A DNA stretch of 64,000 nucleotides from Spinacia oleracea (GCF_020520425.1 NC_079491.1:5567143-5631142); one strand, 5' to 3'. Numbered from the stretch's first letter, positions 45,984 through 57,571 are shown. The notes: generated by a model from the sequence alone, not told the origin. Translations and numbers: made by a program.

Positions 45984-48900
45984 ATGTCGATCGACTTGGG
46001 TTCGAGCGATCTGGACTCCGACATGTTCGACTTCGGCGACGAGTCGTCGGAGGACAACGATTTCTCCAAACCACCTCCATACATAGCCAGATATTTCAAG
46101 AGTCGCAAGACCCCAAATCCCAACTTCACCTTACCCTTTCAACCTCTACCTCTGGAACTCCCAATCCCAGTTATGGAGGACATCGGCGATCACATTCCCA
46201 ACCACTATGTCTGCAAAGAAGCACCGATCCCAACCTTCCCGGAGATTCATGTCAACGATATGAATTTCTACCTCAAAACCCCCTCCAAGTGGTTCATGGT
46301 CAGTGCGGCGAAGATAAGGGCTTTTGTGCTCAACCCCCAAGCAGTAGAGACACCCTACCAGGACATGTTCATGGCTCCAAAAAAAGGCGGTTCGATGTAT
46401 CCTGTGCATCTCCCAGATCTGAACACAATGAAAGCACTATGCCCGATTCTGGAGATGTTCGTCAGATGGTGGATGACAAGTGCAGAAGAAAAAATGGGAC
46501 AACTGATAGTTCCAATGGAGTTGGAATTTATGCACGACCCCATCCCGATCTTCCCTCAATTGCGAAAGACATGGCAATTGTCATCCAGATCCCCACTGAG
46601 AGGAACAGTTGGAGCCACGACCAATGGCCTGATGGTCATATCAACAACAGAGAGCTTCCCTCAGGTGGAGATCAAGACTTATCTAGTGAAGGAGATAGAG
46701 CAGGAAACTTGGGAAGCGGAGTTGGAGTTTGTGGCGAGGAAGAAGGAGCTATGGAGTATGAGGAGCAGGGACTTTATGGACAAGATAGATCCACTGACTC
46801 AGAAGAAGTTCAAGGAGTTCTCCAGAACTCGCAACACACCTGATCCAATGATTATTGTCGCCTGGAACTGCAGGGGTATGGCTCGTCGAGGATTCAGAAC
46901 CAACCTCTACCACCTGTATACAGAGCATCGTCCAGATATCATCATTCTCACTGAAACCAAAACCAGCCAAGCTCACACCAAACACATCCTCAAAACCATC
47001 CTCAGCTGTCAATCTAACCCCTTCGAGAACTATGTTATGGCGGAACCGTATGGGCTGTCTGGAGGGATCGTAGTTATGTGGGACCCCCGAATCAACTTCA
47101 AATTGATTGGGTCGGACCAACATGCTATTCATGGCATTGTAGAGGTAAACACTAAACCTGAGTATCAATTCTTTTTGTCTGCTATATATGCTAGTACTAA
47201 GTACAAGAGTAGAGTGGAAACTTGGCATGATTTAATAGAATTAGCTGCACATATGAGTATACCATGGGTAGTAATGGGGGATTTTAATGAGGTCACGTCT
47301 CAATCGAAAAAATTAGGAAGTCGTCCAGTTAAAATGAAAAGGGTAGATAAATATATTGATTCTATGGATAGATGTGGTCTTATTGATGCTGGTTGTGTTG
47401 GAAGTAGATTTACTTGGTATAACAAAAGGAAAGAAAAACCTATCTACCAAAGATTGGATAGAGCTTGGACCAATATGCATTGGCTTGCCCGCTTCCCTTC
47501 TACAACTGTAACCACTTTGCCAAGAGACTCCTCAGATCATAACCCAATTAAACTAATTGCTAATCCTGAAAGAGTTGTTGTCAAACCTACAGAAAAAGAT
47601 TTTAAAATGGAACCACTGTGGTATTCTCAACCAGGTTTTGCAAACATGGTAGATGATAACTGGAGTAATCTAAATGCTGAGTTTGTGGATAAACTGACTA
47701 ATTTAAAAAAATTGATGATTAGTTGGGCAAAAGAAAACATTGGAAACTTTTTCAAAAAAAAGAAAAATCTGTCTGCTAGAATAGATGGCATCCAAAAAGC
47801 ATTGGAAACTAAACCCTTCAACAAATACCTTCTTGACCTGAATGATGAGCTCTCAAAAGATTTAAATCTTATTCTTGAACAGGAAGAAAAATTTTGGATG
47901 ACTAGAGCTAGAACTAATTGGTTAGCCTGTGGGGATCAAAACACTAGTTTCTTCCATAAGTCAGTTACTGTTAGGAGGAGAAGAAACAGAATCACCACCC
48001 TTAATACTGAAGTGGGTCAACAAGTGGAAGGAGATGAGTTATCTGGTCATATTGTCAATTATTTTAATACTCTCTTCACTTCTGAACCAACTGTGCCTGT
48101 GTGTGCCAATCACCATTACTTGTGTAGCATTAAGATTGACCAGCCCACCACTGTAGAAGAAGTAGGTAGAGCAATCTTTGAGTTAGGACCTCTGAAAGCC
48201 CCAGGAAGAGATGGTCTCCATGCCCATGTATACCAACAACATTGGGGAGTCATGTGGAAAGACATACACAAGTTTGTGGATGAAGTCATCCAACTTAAGA
48301 AATTCCCAGGGAAAGTTAATGAAACTGTCATTTGCATCATCCCTAAAACTGAGCACCCTGAAACCATTAAACAGTTTAGACCCATTAGCCTTTGTAATGC
48401 AAATTATAAGATTGTGTCTAAAGTGCTGGTAAATAGAATCAGGCCTCACCTAAGGAACATGATATCCCCTAACCAAAACAGTTTCCTCCCTGGGAGGGGA
48501 TGTGATGTCAACTACATAGCTGCCACTGAAGTTTTACACTCTATGAAAAACAGGAAAGGGAAAAAGGGGTGGTTTGCTTTGAAAATTGATTTAGAAAAGG
48601 CCTATGACAGATTGGATTGGAACTTCATTAGATTTTGCCTAGCTAGAAAAGGGTTTGATAAGAGTTCTTGTGACCTTATTATGGAGTGTATAGCCTCTCC
48701 CCAAACTTCTATCCTAGTGAATGGGAAAGCATCCAGTAGCTTCAAAACCTCTAGGGGAATTAGGCAAGGGGATCCCATATCCCCCTATATCTTCATCATA
48801 TGCATGGAATACCTCACAGACCTCATCTATGAGGCATCAGATCAAGGAGAGTGGAAACCCTTCTTTCTCAAAAGAGGAGGAATCCCAATCACACACCTCA

Positions 48901-50885
48901 TTTTTGCAGATGACCTAATTCTTTTTGGGGATACATCTAGGGAAACCTTACATAGCATGCAAAGGGTTCTGGACCAATTTTGGGAATGCTCAGGGCAGAA
49001 AATGAACAACTCAAAAAGCAAACTTTACTTTTCCCAACACACCCCTGGTGATCAAAAGGATCTTTTCACTCTAGCATTACAAGTAGAGCAAAGCCCAGAT
49101 CTTGGAACTTACTTAGGCTTTCCCCTCACTGATAAGAGGCCAACCCAAACCCAACTAGCCCACATTTGTAGAAATATAAAAGGAAAACTGAACTCTTGGA
49201 AAACCAAATCCTTGTCAAAAGCTGGTAGGTTAATGCTGATTAGATCTTCCCTTTCTGCCATTGCTAGCTACTCCATGCTGGTGCTGTCCCTCCCCAAGAA
49301 AATTCTCCATGAGATTGACCAAACCTGTGCAAGATTTCTGTGGGGTAGTGAGTCAGAAAATAGGAAAGTCCACCTTATTGCTTGGGACAAAGTGTGTAGT
49401 GCAAAAGAAGTAGGTGGCTTAGAAATCAGATCTTCTCTAATCATGAACCAAGTAGCCATGACTAAACTCTGTTGGAAAATGAATAGTGCTGACAACTTAG
49501 CCATCAACTTAGTTAGAGAAAAATATGTGTCTAATAGAGCTTTTCCTGCCTCTTTTAAGACTGGGTCCCATATATGGCAAAATATGGGTAAAGGGTGGAA
49601 CCTGTACAACCAACTAACTGGGTGGTGTATAGGAAATGGGGAACAGATTAATCTGTGGAATGACAACTGGACTGGGAAATGATCTCTGAGGTCAATCATT
49701 GCTGGACCCCTTAACAGAGGTGAGGAGGACCAAACTCTTGACTCAATTATCCAAAATGGCCAGTGGAAACTGAATGAACTAGCTGCCCTTTTGCCCACTG
49801 ACTTAGCTAACTGGATTCAGGCCATACCTCTGCCTAAATTTGGTTGTGACACCCCTTTTTGCAATTTATCCCAAGGCCTTCACTTTGACTCAAAAACAGC
49901 CTACAATCATATTTGGAAAAATCAATTTCCCATATCAGTCCAAAGTAAAAAATGGAATGCAATTTGGAAAGCTAGATGTCCCCCAAAAATCAGAATGTTT
50001 ATTTGGCTCTGTATATGGGATAGGCTGCCCACTGCATACCATCTAGCTAGCAGACAGATTATCCCTAATGCCCAATGTAAATTTTGTCCTAATGTCCAAG
50101 AGGATCAGGAACATCTCTTCTACAGCTGCCCTAGGGCAGTTGAGTTCTGGTCAAAAGTCAAGTTTATCCCCAAAGTCAGATGCTCTAACTCAGATTTTCA
50201 AAATTGGTTCATGGAAAATATTTCTGAAAATAAAAATGTAGATGAGTTAGACATAGAACATGCAACTGTTTTTATCTTCTGTATTTGGAGAATGTGGTTG
50301 AGAAGAAACTTGTGGGTTTTCCAGAAAGAATCTAAACCAATTGAATTCTGGGCCACTCAAACAACTTCCTTGACTAAAGAGTTTGCCAAAACTGAAATAC
50401 CCAAAACCACCCCCATCAGACCAATGCATATTGTTCAAAGCCCTCCCTTTGTAAGGTATATAGTTAAAGTGGATGCTTCCTTTTGCTCTATCTCTTTGCT
50501 TGCTTCCTATGCAATTATCTGCAGGGATAAGAACAACATGTACATAGATGGAGTTGCTGGAACCTTAACATCAGTGTCAGCCACAACTGCTGAAACTCAA
50601 GCAATTTTGCTAGCTCCCTCCTGGGCTGCTGTCAATAAGTGGGAGGACACTGTGGTTGTCTCAGATTGTAAGGTGGCAGTTGATAGCATAGGCGAGGATA
50701 CAACCCCAACAACATGGCTTTCTAATTTATATGGAAAATGCAGGGAACTCTTAAGAAGCCAAAGAAGCCTGTTTTTGCAAGCAAGAAGGCGAGATTCGAT
50801 GAAGGAAGTGGATCATGTAGCAAGGAAGGCAAGGAGGCTGCTGAATCTGTCGCATCAAGGAGTTAGTCTACACCCCCCCCCCTAA
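45984..50885 (+). CDS. LINE ORF2: endonuclease, reverse transcriptase, RNase H (one in-frame stop)
   Basis: One frame of 1634 codons, broken only by TGA at 49680-49682. A ~290-residue N-terminal part (MSIDLGSSDLDSDMFDFGDE...) is unlike known domains. The AP-type endonuclease begins at MIIVAWNCRGMARRG (~292) and includes VVMGDFNEV and SSDHNPI. Reverse transcriptase (~735-1010) has KAPGRDGLHAHV, FALKIDLEKAYDRLDW, RGIRQGDPISPYIF and catalytic FADD (~974). After the stop come a zf-RVT region with CKFC..H.F..C (~1360-1385) and a plant-type RNase H (~1490-1600) with the D (VDASF), E (AETQAI), D (VVSDCK) and D (EVDHVARKA) residues. A 383-codon overlapping frame at 45692-46843 is treated as a shadow. 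Confidence 0.92.
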
Positions 50886-51127
50886 CAAAATCTGATTGTA
50901 TCTCTGAAAACAATGATATTTCTTTTTTGGAAACTTTAAATCCTAATCCGGGTTGCGCCATAGATGGCTGTATTTTTGTGCCACATGAAGTGGATGGCTG
51001 TAATTTTGCTCCACCAAGAGTGGAAAACTCCTAGAACTATGATGCATTGTAAATTTTTTGCTGAAGTAATGGATTAAGTATCTCTTTCGAACCAAAAAAA
51101 AAAGGAGTCAAAAAAAAAACAAAAACA

Positions 51128-52105
51128 AAAAAAGGCAATCAAATGGAGACTTGTTAGGATAAGTTCAACCGATGCAATATATATCTTGAATAATGGTGTC
51201 AACCTTGGAACTTTGGATAGTAATGACTAATGAGGCTAACATTTACATTCGTGCTCAAGCACATCACATGTTACAACGCAACCATGTATGAAACATAAAC
51301 CTCTAGGCTGGCCTCATGATTTCAGCATTTGAACTTTAATTGTTTTTTTTTTGTTTTTGCCCTTCCGTCCCTTAATAATCGCACCATTTTGACTGGACAC
51401 GCTTGCCAATGCACATTTTTGACCACCAACATATTTAGCTACTACGTACATATTATAAAAATTTATAAAATATTAATATTTTTAAAAGTATATATATTAA
51501 GATGAAGCCAACAATATATTATATACTAATATTTATTTTCATATACTAAAAATAAAATATGGTCAAAGTGAATTATGTGAATCGTGCAAAAAGTCAAAAC
51601 GGTGCGAACATTAAGGGATAGAGGGAGTACATAAAATAAAGAGTTTTACACAACTACACACTAGATTCTACAACAATACTAAAGTCTTTATAGATCATTG
51701 CACACATTAAACCAACAAAAATACACATGAATAAACAACGAAAGGGCAGAATGCTCTTCTTGCTTGAGTTGTGATTATTGAAAATGCCTTGTTTACACCA
51801 CCTTTATAATTGATGCGATATCTTACCAAGGCAATTTGCGACTGAGTTTTCTTTATAGTAGAGGGTGCTGATGTTAGACCAATTACGACTAGGAGTATGT
51901 GGAAGTACCTGTAGAACTTGGGAAACAAGGAAATGAACGACAAAGAGATAATGCTAGGGGCTAGGCTCACAAGCGACGAAACATGACTTGTTTAGCATGT
52001 TATGAAACCCCAAAAAATGGAAGCAGCGCTTTCAAAAATGAAGTTTAATTTGTTGTTTGTATGACAAAGAAACATTATTGAAAGGCAAAAGAGTTGAAGT
52101 ATCCT
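51128..52105. other. Gene-free stretch with a Stowaway
   Basis: 51359-51627 has ccgtcccttaata..cgcaccattttgac facing gtcaaaacggtgcgaacatt, with ctccctc at its right end before a TA. Otherwise AT-rich. Confidence 0.55.
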
Positions 52106-52111
52106 TTGGCA

Positions 52112-52215
52112 AGAAAGAGGTCATCTGCATCTAGAGGCTCAAAGAACATATACTTCAATACAGCGCGCTAGCTAAGCTTAATTTGAGCCTCAGGATGCAG
52201 ATTACCAATTTATAA
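52112..52215 (-). ncRNA. MIR2111: MIR2111 precursor hairpin, copy 2
   Basis: Minus strand: mature 5' arm at 52204-52184, identical to copy 1 (TAATCTGCATCCTGAGG then CTCA); 3' arm at 52141-52121 TGAGCCTCTAGATGCAGATG. The loop sequence has diverged while both arms are unchanged, as expected for a microRNA under selection. TATA box (gtataaatag, minus, 52273-52264) is at the same distance as in copy 1. Flanks on both sides resemble those of copy 1. Confidence 0.85.
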
Positions 52216-52945
52216 CCAAACTAAGAACCAAATTAATTAAGTTATGAATGATATGAACAAACAAACTATTTATACTAGTTTTCAATGAGTTAAGTGGTGT
52301 GGGACATAAGGCATAGGTTCTCTTACATCGAGCATATATCTGGTTCTTAGACTACCAATCATATGCAAGGGTTCTTATTTTTTTTCACTTGAAAAGGAGA
52401 TTTACACTTTAGACTAGACTGCTTTTTCATCTTCAATAAATAAGAAAATAAGATATTCTGTTGGCATCTTCATTGTGATGCTAATAAAAGGCCGGTTTGT
52501 GTTTTTTTTGAAAAGATGGGGAACAAAATATAAGATATTCTATTAGCATAGATTGTGATTCTAATTATGAAGACATATATTATATATAGTTATATACCAA
52601 ACAACACCACGAAAAAAGGAAACTATGGTTGCCCACTAATCTTAGATCCTTTTTACCCCCTAAGCTTCGCATAAGCGGCTACATACCATATAACGTCACT
52701 CGGCCAAAACCACAAATACTAGCTTGTTGTCCTTATTTGAATTAGAGTGCGTTTTACTCACCTGATTTTCACTTATCTTTTCAGAAATTATTAGAACTTA
52801 TTTTAGTTGTAAATTGTACTAGGATAACTCTTTTCTTATCTGAACTTATTTTTCCTATAATAAGGTAAACATAGGATATACTCCTTAATACCTGAATAAT
52901 TGGCCTCCATTGTCTAAAAATAGTCTCAAAGCGTTACAAAAAATG

Positions 52946-52961
52946 CTGCAGCCAGAAACAA
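52946..52961 (-). pseudogene. tRNA-like relic E (16-nt stub)
   Basis: gctgcagccag only; the rest is lost. Sits 50 bp from the tRNA-Ser copy, as relic B does in the first unit. Confidence 0.4.
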
Positions 52962-53010
52962 AATATTTTAAATAAAAATGAATTACAAACTCGACCTATA
53001 AGAATTAAAA

Positions 53011-53092
53011 CGTCGCCTGAGAGATTCGAACTCTCGCGGGGAAACCCCATGTACTTAGCAGGCACACGCCTTAACCACTCGGCCAAAGCGAC
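53011..53092 (-). tRNA. tRNA-Ser(GCT): tRNA-Ser (anticodon GCT), copy 2
   Basis: Identical over all 82 nt to the copy at 42622; followed on the minus strand by TTTT. Same acceptor, GCT anticodon and long variable arm. Confidence 0.97.
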
Positions 53093-53384
53093 AATTTGGC
53101 CCTTTGTTCCTTTTTTTAGATATATAAGTAAAAAATATTAAAAGCTCCCCCAAAATGGCAAAACCTAGTGAAGAAAGGCTTAATGCAAATCTCTCCCGAT
53201 TATCTACTCTTTAGATAATAAATCAACCACAAAATCATCTCTTCAATTGATTTCCAACTTCCAACCTACAAACTCAATCAAGTTCATAAAAAAAATCCGG
53301 TTTCGAGCCCCATTGTCCTTTGTTTGGGAGAAGGGCCTCCAAAGAAGTTTACGAAAACTTTCGACGAGGTTGTAATGCAAAATG

Positions 53385-53570
53385 AGCACATGATCGAGAT
53401 TAAGGGTGTAAGTGAATTGAGAAAAATCCAAAGTCCAATGTTTTCGGACTGTATTGGACATGAAATTATTTGGATCGGACTCGGAATCAAATTACGAAGT
53501 CCAGTTATCTTTTGGCTGGACTTGGACTCAACCTTTGGAGTCCAATATAATCCAATTAAGTCCAATGTTT
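53385..53570. repeat. 'TCCAATCCAA' type degenerate repeat
   Basis: Left edge gattaagggtgtaagtgaat, right edge ccaattaagtccaatg; interior of ggactcgga/tccaagtcc units. Related to the pair at 54.0 and 54.7 kb. The stretch just before it (53300-53400) has an 83-codon frame without a known domain. Confidence 0.45.
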
Positions 53571-53984
53571 TATGATTTTATTTATAGATAAACATATGTA
53601 ATTTAAAGACTATTGTGAAATATGTGATATTTGGCCTTTAATAACTATGTGCAACCAAAAATAACCAAATATTACACTACATATAAAACCCAAATCAACC
53701 TCTTTCTCTTAACGGTTATCCCAATAACTATGTAAAACATATTGTTATTTACAATTATATCTATTGCTTAACGGTTATCCCTTTATGGAAGCATGACCTG
53801 TATATTGTTATAGCCTTATAGGTGTTAAAACATTTCATACTCAATATTTAATACTCGTATATTTTATTTTATGTGTCAGAAAAGTTAGCCGATAACAATA
53901 TTATTTGCATTATGCAACCATTAGTTTAACTTTTTTTTTTTTTTTTAAAAAAAAAGTTTATTTTCTATAAAAATTCGGACCGGA

Positions 53985-54150
53985 TTCATACTCGAGAATT
54001 TTTTTATGGATAGGATTGGATCGGAATTGAACCCAAATATACAAGTCCAAAATTTTTTGGATTGGATTTGGACTCGGACTCCAATCCAAGTCCATCCAAT
54101 TAATTAATACCCCGAATTGAGATTGCTCATAGTTCAAATTCAAAGAATAT
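53985..54150. repeat. Inverted repeat arm, left
   Basis: Matches 54722-54888 in inverted orientation over ~165 bp (actatatattctttgaattt, tgagcaatctc, ggatggacttggattggag). The arms bracket relic F and the third tRNA-Ser. Confidence 0.8.
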
Positions 54151-54365
54151 ATAGTAATATATTTCATTAAATTTTGTTCATCGTCATCGAGGACACAGTA
54201 AGTATTACGCATAATCCAAATTACGGATGAATTTAATAGACGGAAATTGGTAAGAAACCTAAAAAGTAAAATTCAAAGAATATATAGTTAAATATTTGAT
54301 TACATTTTGTTTCATCTTCACTGCATTGTACAGTGAGAGTCAGATGGAAAAAGTAAAAAAGATTT

Positions 54366-54438
54366 GCTGTAGCCAGGAGTCGAACCTGGGGTCTTAGTGG
54401 ACAAAGAAGTTCAATTTGAACCAACGCGCTACTGCAGC
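54366..54438 (-). pseudogene. tRNA-like relic F (73 nt)
   Basis: Longest member of the family and of normal tRNA length. GCTGCAG/CTACAGC acceptor and a good T-arm (CCAGG TTCGACT CCTGG), but I cannot form a proper anticodon stem, so the identity is unclear. Confidence 0.55.
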
Positions 54439-54509
54439 TTCTTTTGTAATTCGTACAAAACAATAACAAATGTTATTTAACCATTCTTTATGGAAAATTC
54501 TATTAAAAA

Positions 54510-54591
54510 CGTCGCCTGAGAGATTCGAACTCTCGCGGGGAAACCCCATGTACTTAGCAGGCACACGCCTTAACCACTCGGCCAAAGCGAC
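54510..54591 (-). tRNA. tRNA-Ser(GCT): tRNA-Ser (anticodon GCT), copy 3
   Basis: Identical 82-nt gene, with TTTTT after its 3' end. Lies between two inverted repeat arms, without a MIR2111 partner nearby. Confidence 0.97.
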
Positions 54592-54721
54592 TCTGTTGGC
54601 TCAACTATTAACTAGTTTATATATTAAACATTAATTAATAATCACTTTCATTTCTGGTCAATTTAAATGGTCATTATAGAAAATCAATACTTACTATTTA
54701 TATTATCACTATATATATTCT

Positions 54722-54888
54722 TTACTATATATTCTTTGAATTTGAACTATGAGCAATCTCGATTCGGAGGTGTTAATTGGATGGACTTGGATTGGAGTCC
54801 GAGTTCAAATCCAATCCAAAAAATTTTGGACTTGGATATTTGGGTTCAATTCCGAACCAATCCTATCCATAAAAAAATTCTCGCAATT
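54722..54888. repeat. Inverted repeat arm, right
   Basis: Partner of 53985-54150, with slightly different indels. Runs into the Helitron that starts at 54899. Confidence 0.8.
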
Positions 54889-54898
54889 TATAGTAAAA

Positions 54899-55234
54899 CT
54901 AGCTTTTGAGCCCGTTCATTGAACGGGCACTTACATAGTGTTGTTAAGCCGTTTTTTAAAGTGCTAATTTTATTGAGGGTTTGTGATTTTAGTACGAATA
55001 TATGATTTATAGAGAAGTGAAATTCAAAATTGAAAAAATATACCCCGTATAAATTAAATGGTGAATAATGATTGTTAAACCGGGAGATGGAGCGGAAGAG
55101 GTTGGATAAATGTATGGATTAAATGGTGAATTGATGTTGAATGAGCAAGATGGAGTGAAAGAGGCGTTGAAAGATGGAGGTGACACTTGTCATATAATAA
55201 TGAATGGTTTTCCTTTTTAAAGACTAGGTATAGA
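54899..55234 (-). mobile_element. Short non-autonomous Helitron
   Basis: Minus strand 5' end TCTATACCTAGTCTTTAAAA at 55234; 3' hairpin GCCCGTTCAATGAACGGGC and ..CTAG at 54902-54899. Flanked by A (54898) and T (55235). 336 bp. Confidence 0.85.
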
Positions 55235-55274
55235 TTTATAGTAAAGTTTATATTCCCGTCTTTGTTTGGTTGTT

Positions 55275-55357
55275 AGCCCCGTCGCAAAAGGCTTTTGCGA
55301 CGATATTTTTAACCCGTCGTAATTAGGTTGTCATTAAAGATACAAATTCTTGTAGTG
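55275..55357. mobile_element. CACTA (En/Spm) terminus
   Basis: Ends ..attcttgtagtg, i.e. CACTACAAGAATTTGTATC inverted, the CACTA signature. A perfect cgtcgcaaaag..cttttgcgacg hairpin lies just inside. No second terminus in the window, so a fragment. Confidence 0.7.
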
Positions 55358-56265
55358 TCTACAAGTAAGAGTTGTAATTGTATACTTCCCCGTGCATTAA
55401 ATTATGTGCCTATCTTTTTTAATTTTCTTGCCATATATTTCCAAGTTCCGATAAAAAATGGGTCAATTTTATAATTTTTTCACTGTTAATGATCCGACAC
55501 AGAATTATGTTTTTTCACCGTTAAGACCCGTAAAATATACTCATGCCAAAATTAACTAATAAATATGAAAGTTGAATGGTTAAAACGTTTGTATCTTATA
55601 TATGTCAATGTATGTGGTGCAACAAATAAGGAGTCACCTAATTCGCAACACGTGTTGCAACAAAAAATATTTATCAGGAACATTTTCTGCTTTTGAAGTA
55701 AATATATGGTAAAAAAAAGTTTCAAAGTGCTTTGAAGGAATTGTTCAAATTGTCCTGCCAAAATGTACAAAAATAATATAGAAGTTTGATGGTAGTTGGG
55801 CCTATGCCGGAACATTTTCGTTTTGGCTTGATGGTCAGATGTTTGATTCTATGATCAATGCATTAATAAAAAAAATTCCTCTGTTTATTTCTTCCATCAC
55901 CACCATTATCTAGGGATTTGTTATGTGAATCCATTGAACGGCTAATAATAATTTCGCCGAAGAATGATTGGACTTGTACAATGTGTAGATTAATGGAATC
56001 AAAACGTATTAGAAAATACGAATTATACACTCGAATAAATTTCACCATATGAATAAGTTAAATTTACATTACTATAATAAAAAGGACATAAATGAAGAGT
56101 ACGAGAGCTTAAAACCTTGAATCTTTATATTTTATATAGTACTCAATAGCAATTTAATTGTTCTAAAAACTAAATAATTATCTTTTGGTAGAACTTTAAT
56201 GTTATTGTAATTCTATCCCTTATACTATTATTTTCTTATTTCGACTCTTAGCAAAATTTATTTTT
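55358..56265. other. Gene-free stretch
   Basis: AT-rich; no domain in the small open frames and no element with clear ends. Confidence 0.4.
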
Positions 56266-56269
56266 TGAT

Positions 56270-56455
56270 CCGCTGGTTTGTTTTTGGTTTCGGAAAATAT
56301 TTCTCTATCACTTTTGGTATGGGGTTTTTCTCAGTTTTTTTGGTATTTACACCCGGTTCACCCTTAGGGCTATTGTTGCGAGGGATCGAACACGGGGTCA
56401 TCCCCATCAAGTTCAGCCCCAATCACAACTTAACCAACATATAACAGGTATGATT
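56270..56455 (-). mobile_element. tRNA-derived SINE relic
   Basis: Minus strand: A-box-like tggttaagttgtgattgggg, then B-box gttcgatccctcgc and a body ending in a T/G-rich region. No target duplication found; a different family from the 1.3-kb SINE. Confidence 0.55.
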
Positions 56456-57246
56456 TCTTTCGGTGGTTCTACACTAGCTGCCACACTGGTGGAGATCAAT
56501 GTGGCTTCTCTGTTTCCAACATCTGTACATATTTGATAGCAGATCCATTTGCAAGATATCTGGAGTGCCACGTATCTCTATTTGAAAACATATACATTTT
56601 ATTTTTAAAATTTCATGTTTTCTCCTTCTCAAATCTCATACCCTTTCACCACCAAAAATTTGCATACTCCATGACATCCAATAAATTTCATGCCCTTATC
56701 TTTCATATTCTATTAATTTCAAGTAATATAATGAAATACATTTACACTCTTTTATGAATTGAAAAATTAAAACTAACTTTCAAACATAACAAAAGCTTCT
56801 GGCTTCTGGACTTGCTGCAACAGGTGCTCATGTAGCAATTCTTTTTCAATTAGACTTTCAAAGTATCAGAACCTAAAACAGTTTGTATTACATGTAAATA
56901 AAAAAGCCCTACCTAGGAAAACAGACCATACACATACTCCTTCCATCCGTTTTTGCTACATGAGGTAGTACTTTGAATTCCAAGACGTGATACAAACAAA
57001 ATAATGTAAAGAAAATACTTGAATTTCCATCAAAATGTTTGCTAACACATCCCCTGTTAAAAATATATATATATAAAAAAAAAAAAAACTACAAAACAAC
57101 CCTGGATTGTTTACCAACTTGTTGTCTTTGGCTGTGGGGTTCGTCGCCACGTTTTTCTTCTGATCGTGGAGCAAAAAGAACCACCAGCACTTTTCATTCC
57201 TTTCATGGTTCCTTGTCCTTTCCCCCTAATAAACAAAGAGAATAAA
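56456..57246. other. Gene-free stretch
   Basis: AT-rich; no supported gene. Open frames of 60-74 codons lack domains. Confidence 0.35.
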
Positions 57247-57251
57247 TTCAG

Positions 57252-57571
57252 TGAAAGATCACTCTCTTGAATTTGCAATTTTCAGGCTGCTGGGGGCTAG
57301 GGGAGGGAGAAGAACAAAAAGAACATCAAAGGGTTCAACGAAGAACAATAAGAACAGGAAGGCTTCAACAATACCAATCACTTGCTCAAAACAAAAATTG
57401 GGGTTATTGATTGGAAATCAAAACATAATTGTCTTATTAGCCTTGATCATAACACTTGGAATTCTCTGCTCTGTTTTTTTTGGTAGAAAGAAAATGTACA
57501 AGGAATTAAGAATAACCTCCTTGTCCGGGAGACCCAAAAGCTATCAAAGCATCAATGATACTTTACTTTAA
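57252..57571 (+). CDS. Possible terminal exon of a small membrane protein
   Basis: No ATG starts this frame. It could begin at an acceptor (ttcag ending 57251, or attttcag ending 57285). It encodes a basic stretch (RGGRRTKRTSKGSTKNNKNR), one strong transmembrane segment (NIIVLLALIITLGILCSVFF) and a basic tail, ending TTTACTTTAA. The positive residues on both sides do not settle the topology. I do not recognise it and found no upstream exon, so it may be a relic. Confidence 0.3.

Larger units (their letters stand above)
44380..51114 (+). mobile_element. Nearly complete L1-type LINE with 12-bp target duplication
   Basis: aggagtcaaaaa at 44380-44391 and 51103-51114 flanks a 6.7-kb element ending in a poly-A tract (51094-51102). 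It holds an ORF1 with a CCHC knuckle and a long ORF2 with endonuclease, reverse transcriptase and RNase H. Each frame has one in-frame stop and otherwise reads clean, so the insertion is young but this copy would not make full-length proteins. The 5' leader starts with CT/GA-rich sequence (ctagagagagaaagtgagag). It landed in a tRNA-like relic. Confidence 0.92.

Noticed and set aside
45692-46843. 383-codon frame overlapping the start of LINE ORF2
   Set aside because: The 45984 frame runs on into the endonuclease and has normal residue use; the 45692 frame looks like its shifted reading (R/Q/S/P-rich, no domain). A programmed overlap is possible but unsupported.
54366-54438. Relic F as a working tRNA
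   Set aside because: Normal length and T-arm, but no anticodon stem of five pairs can be formed.
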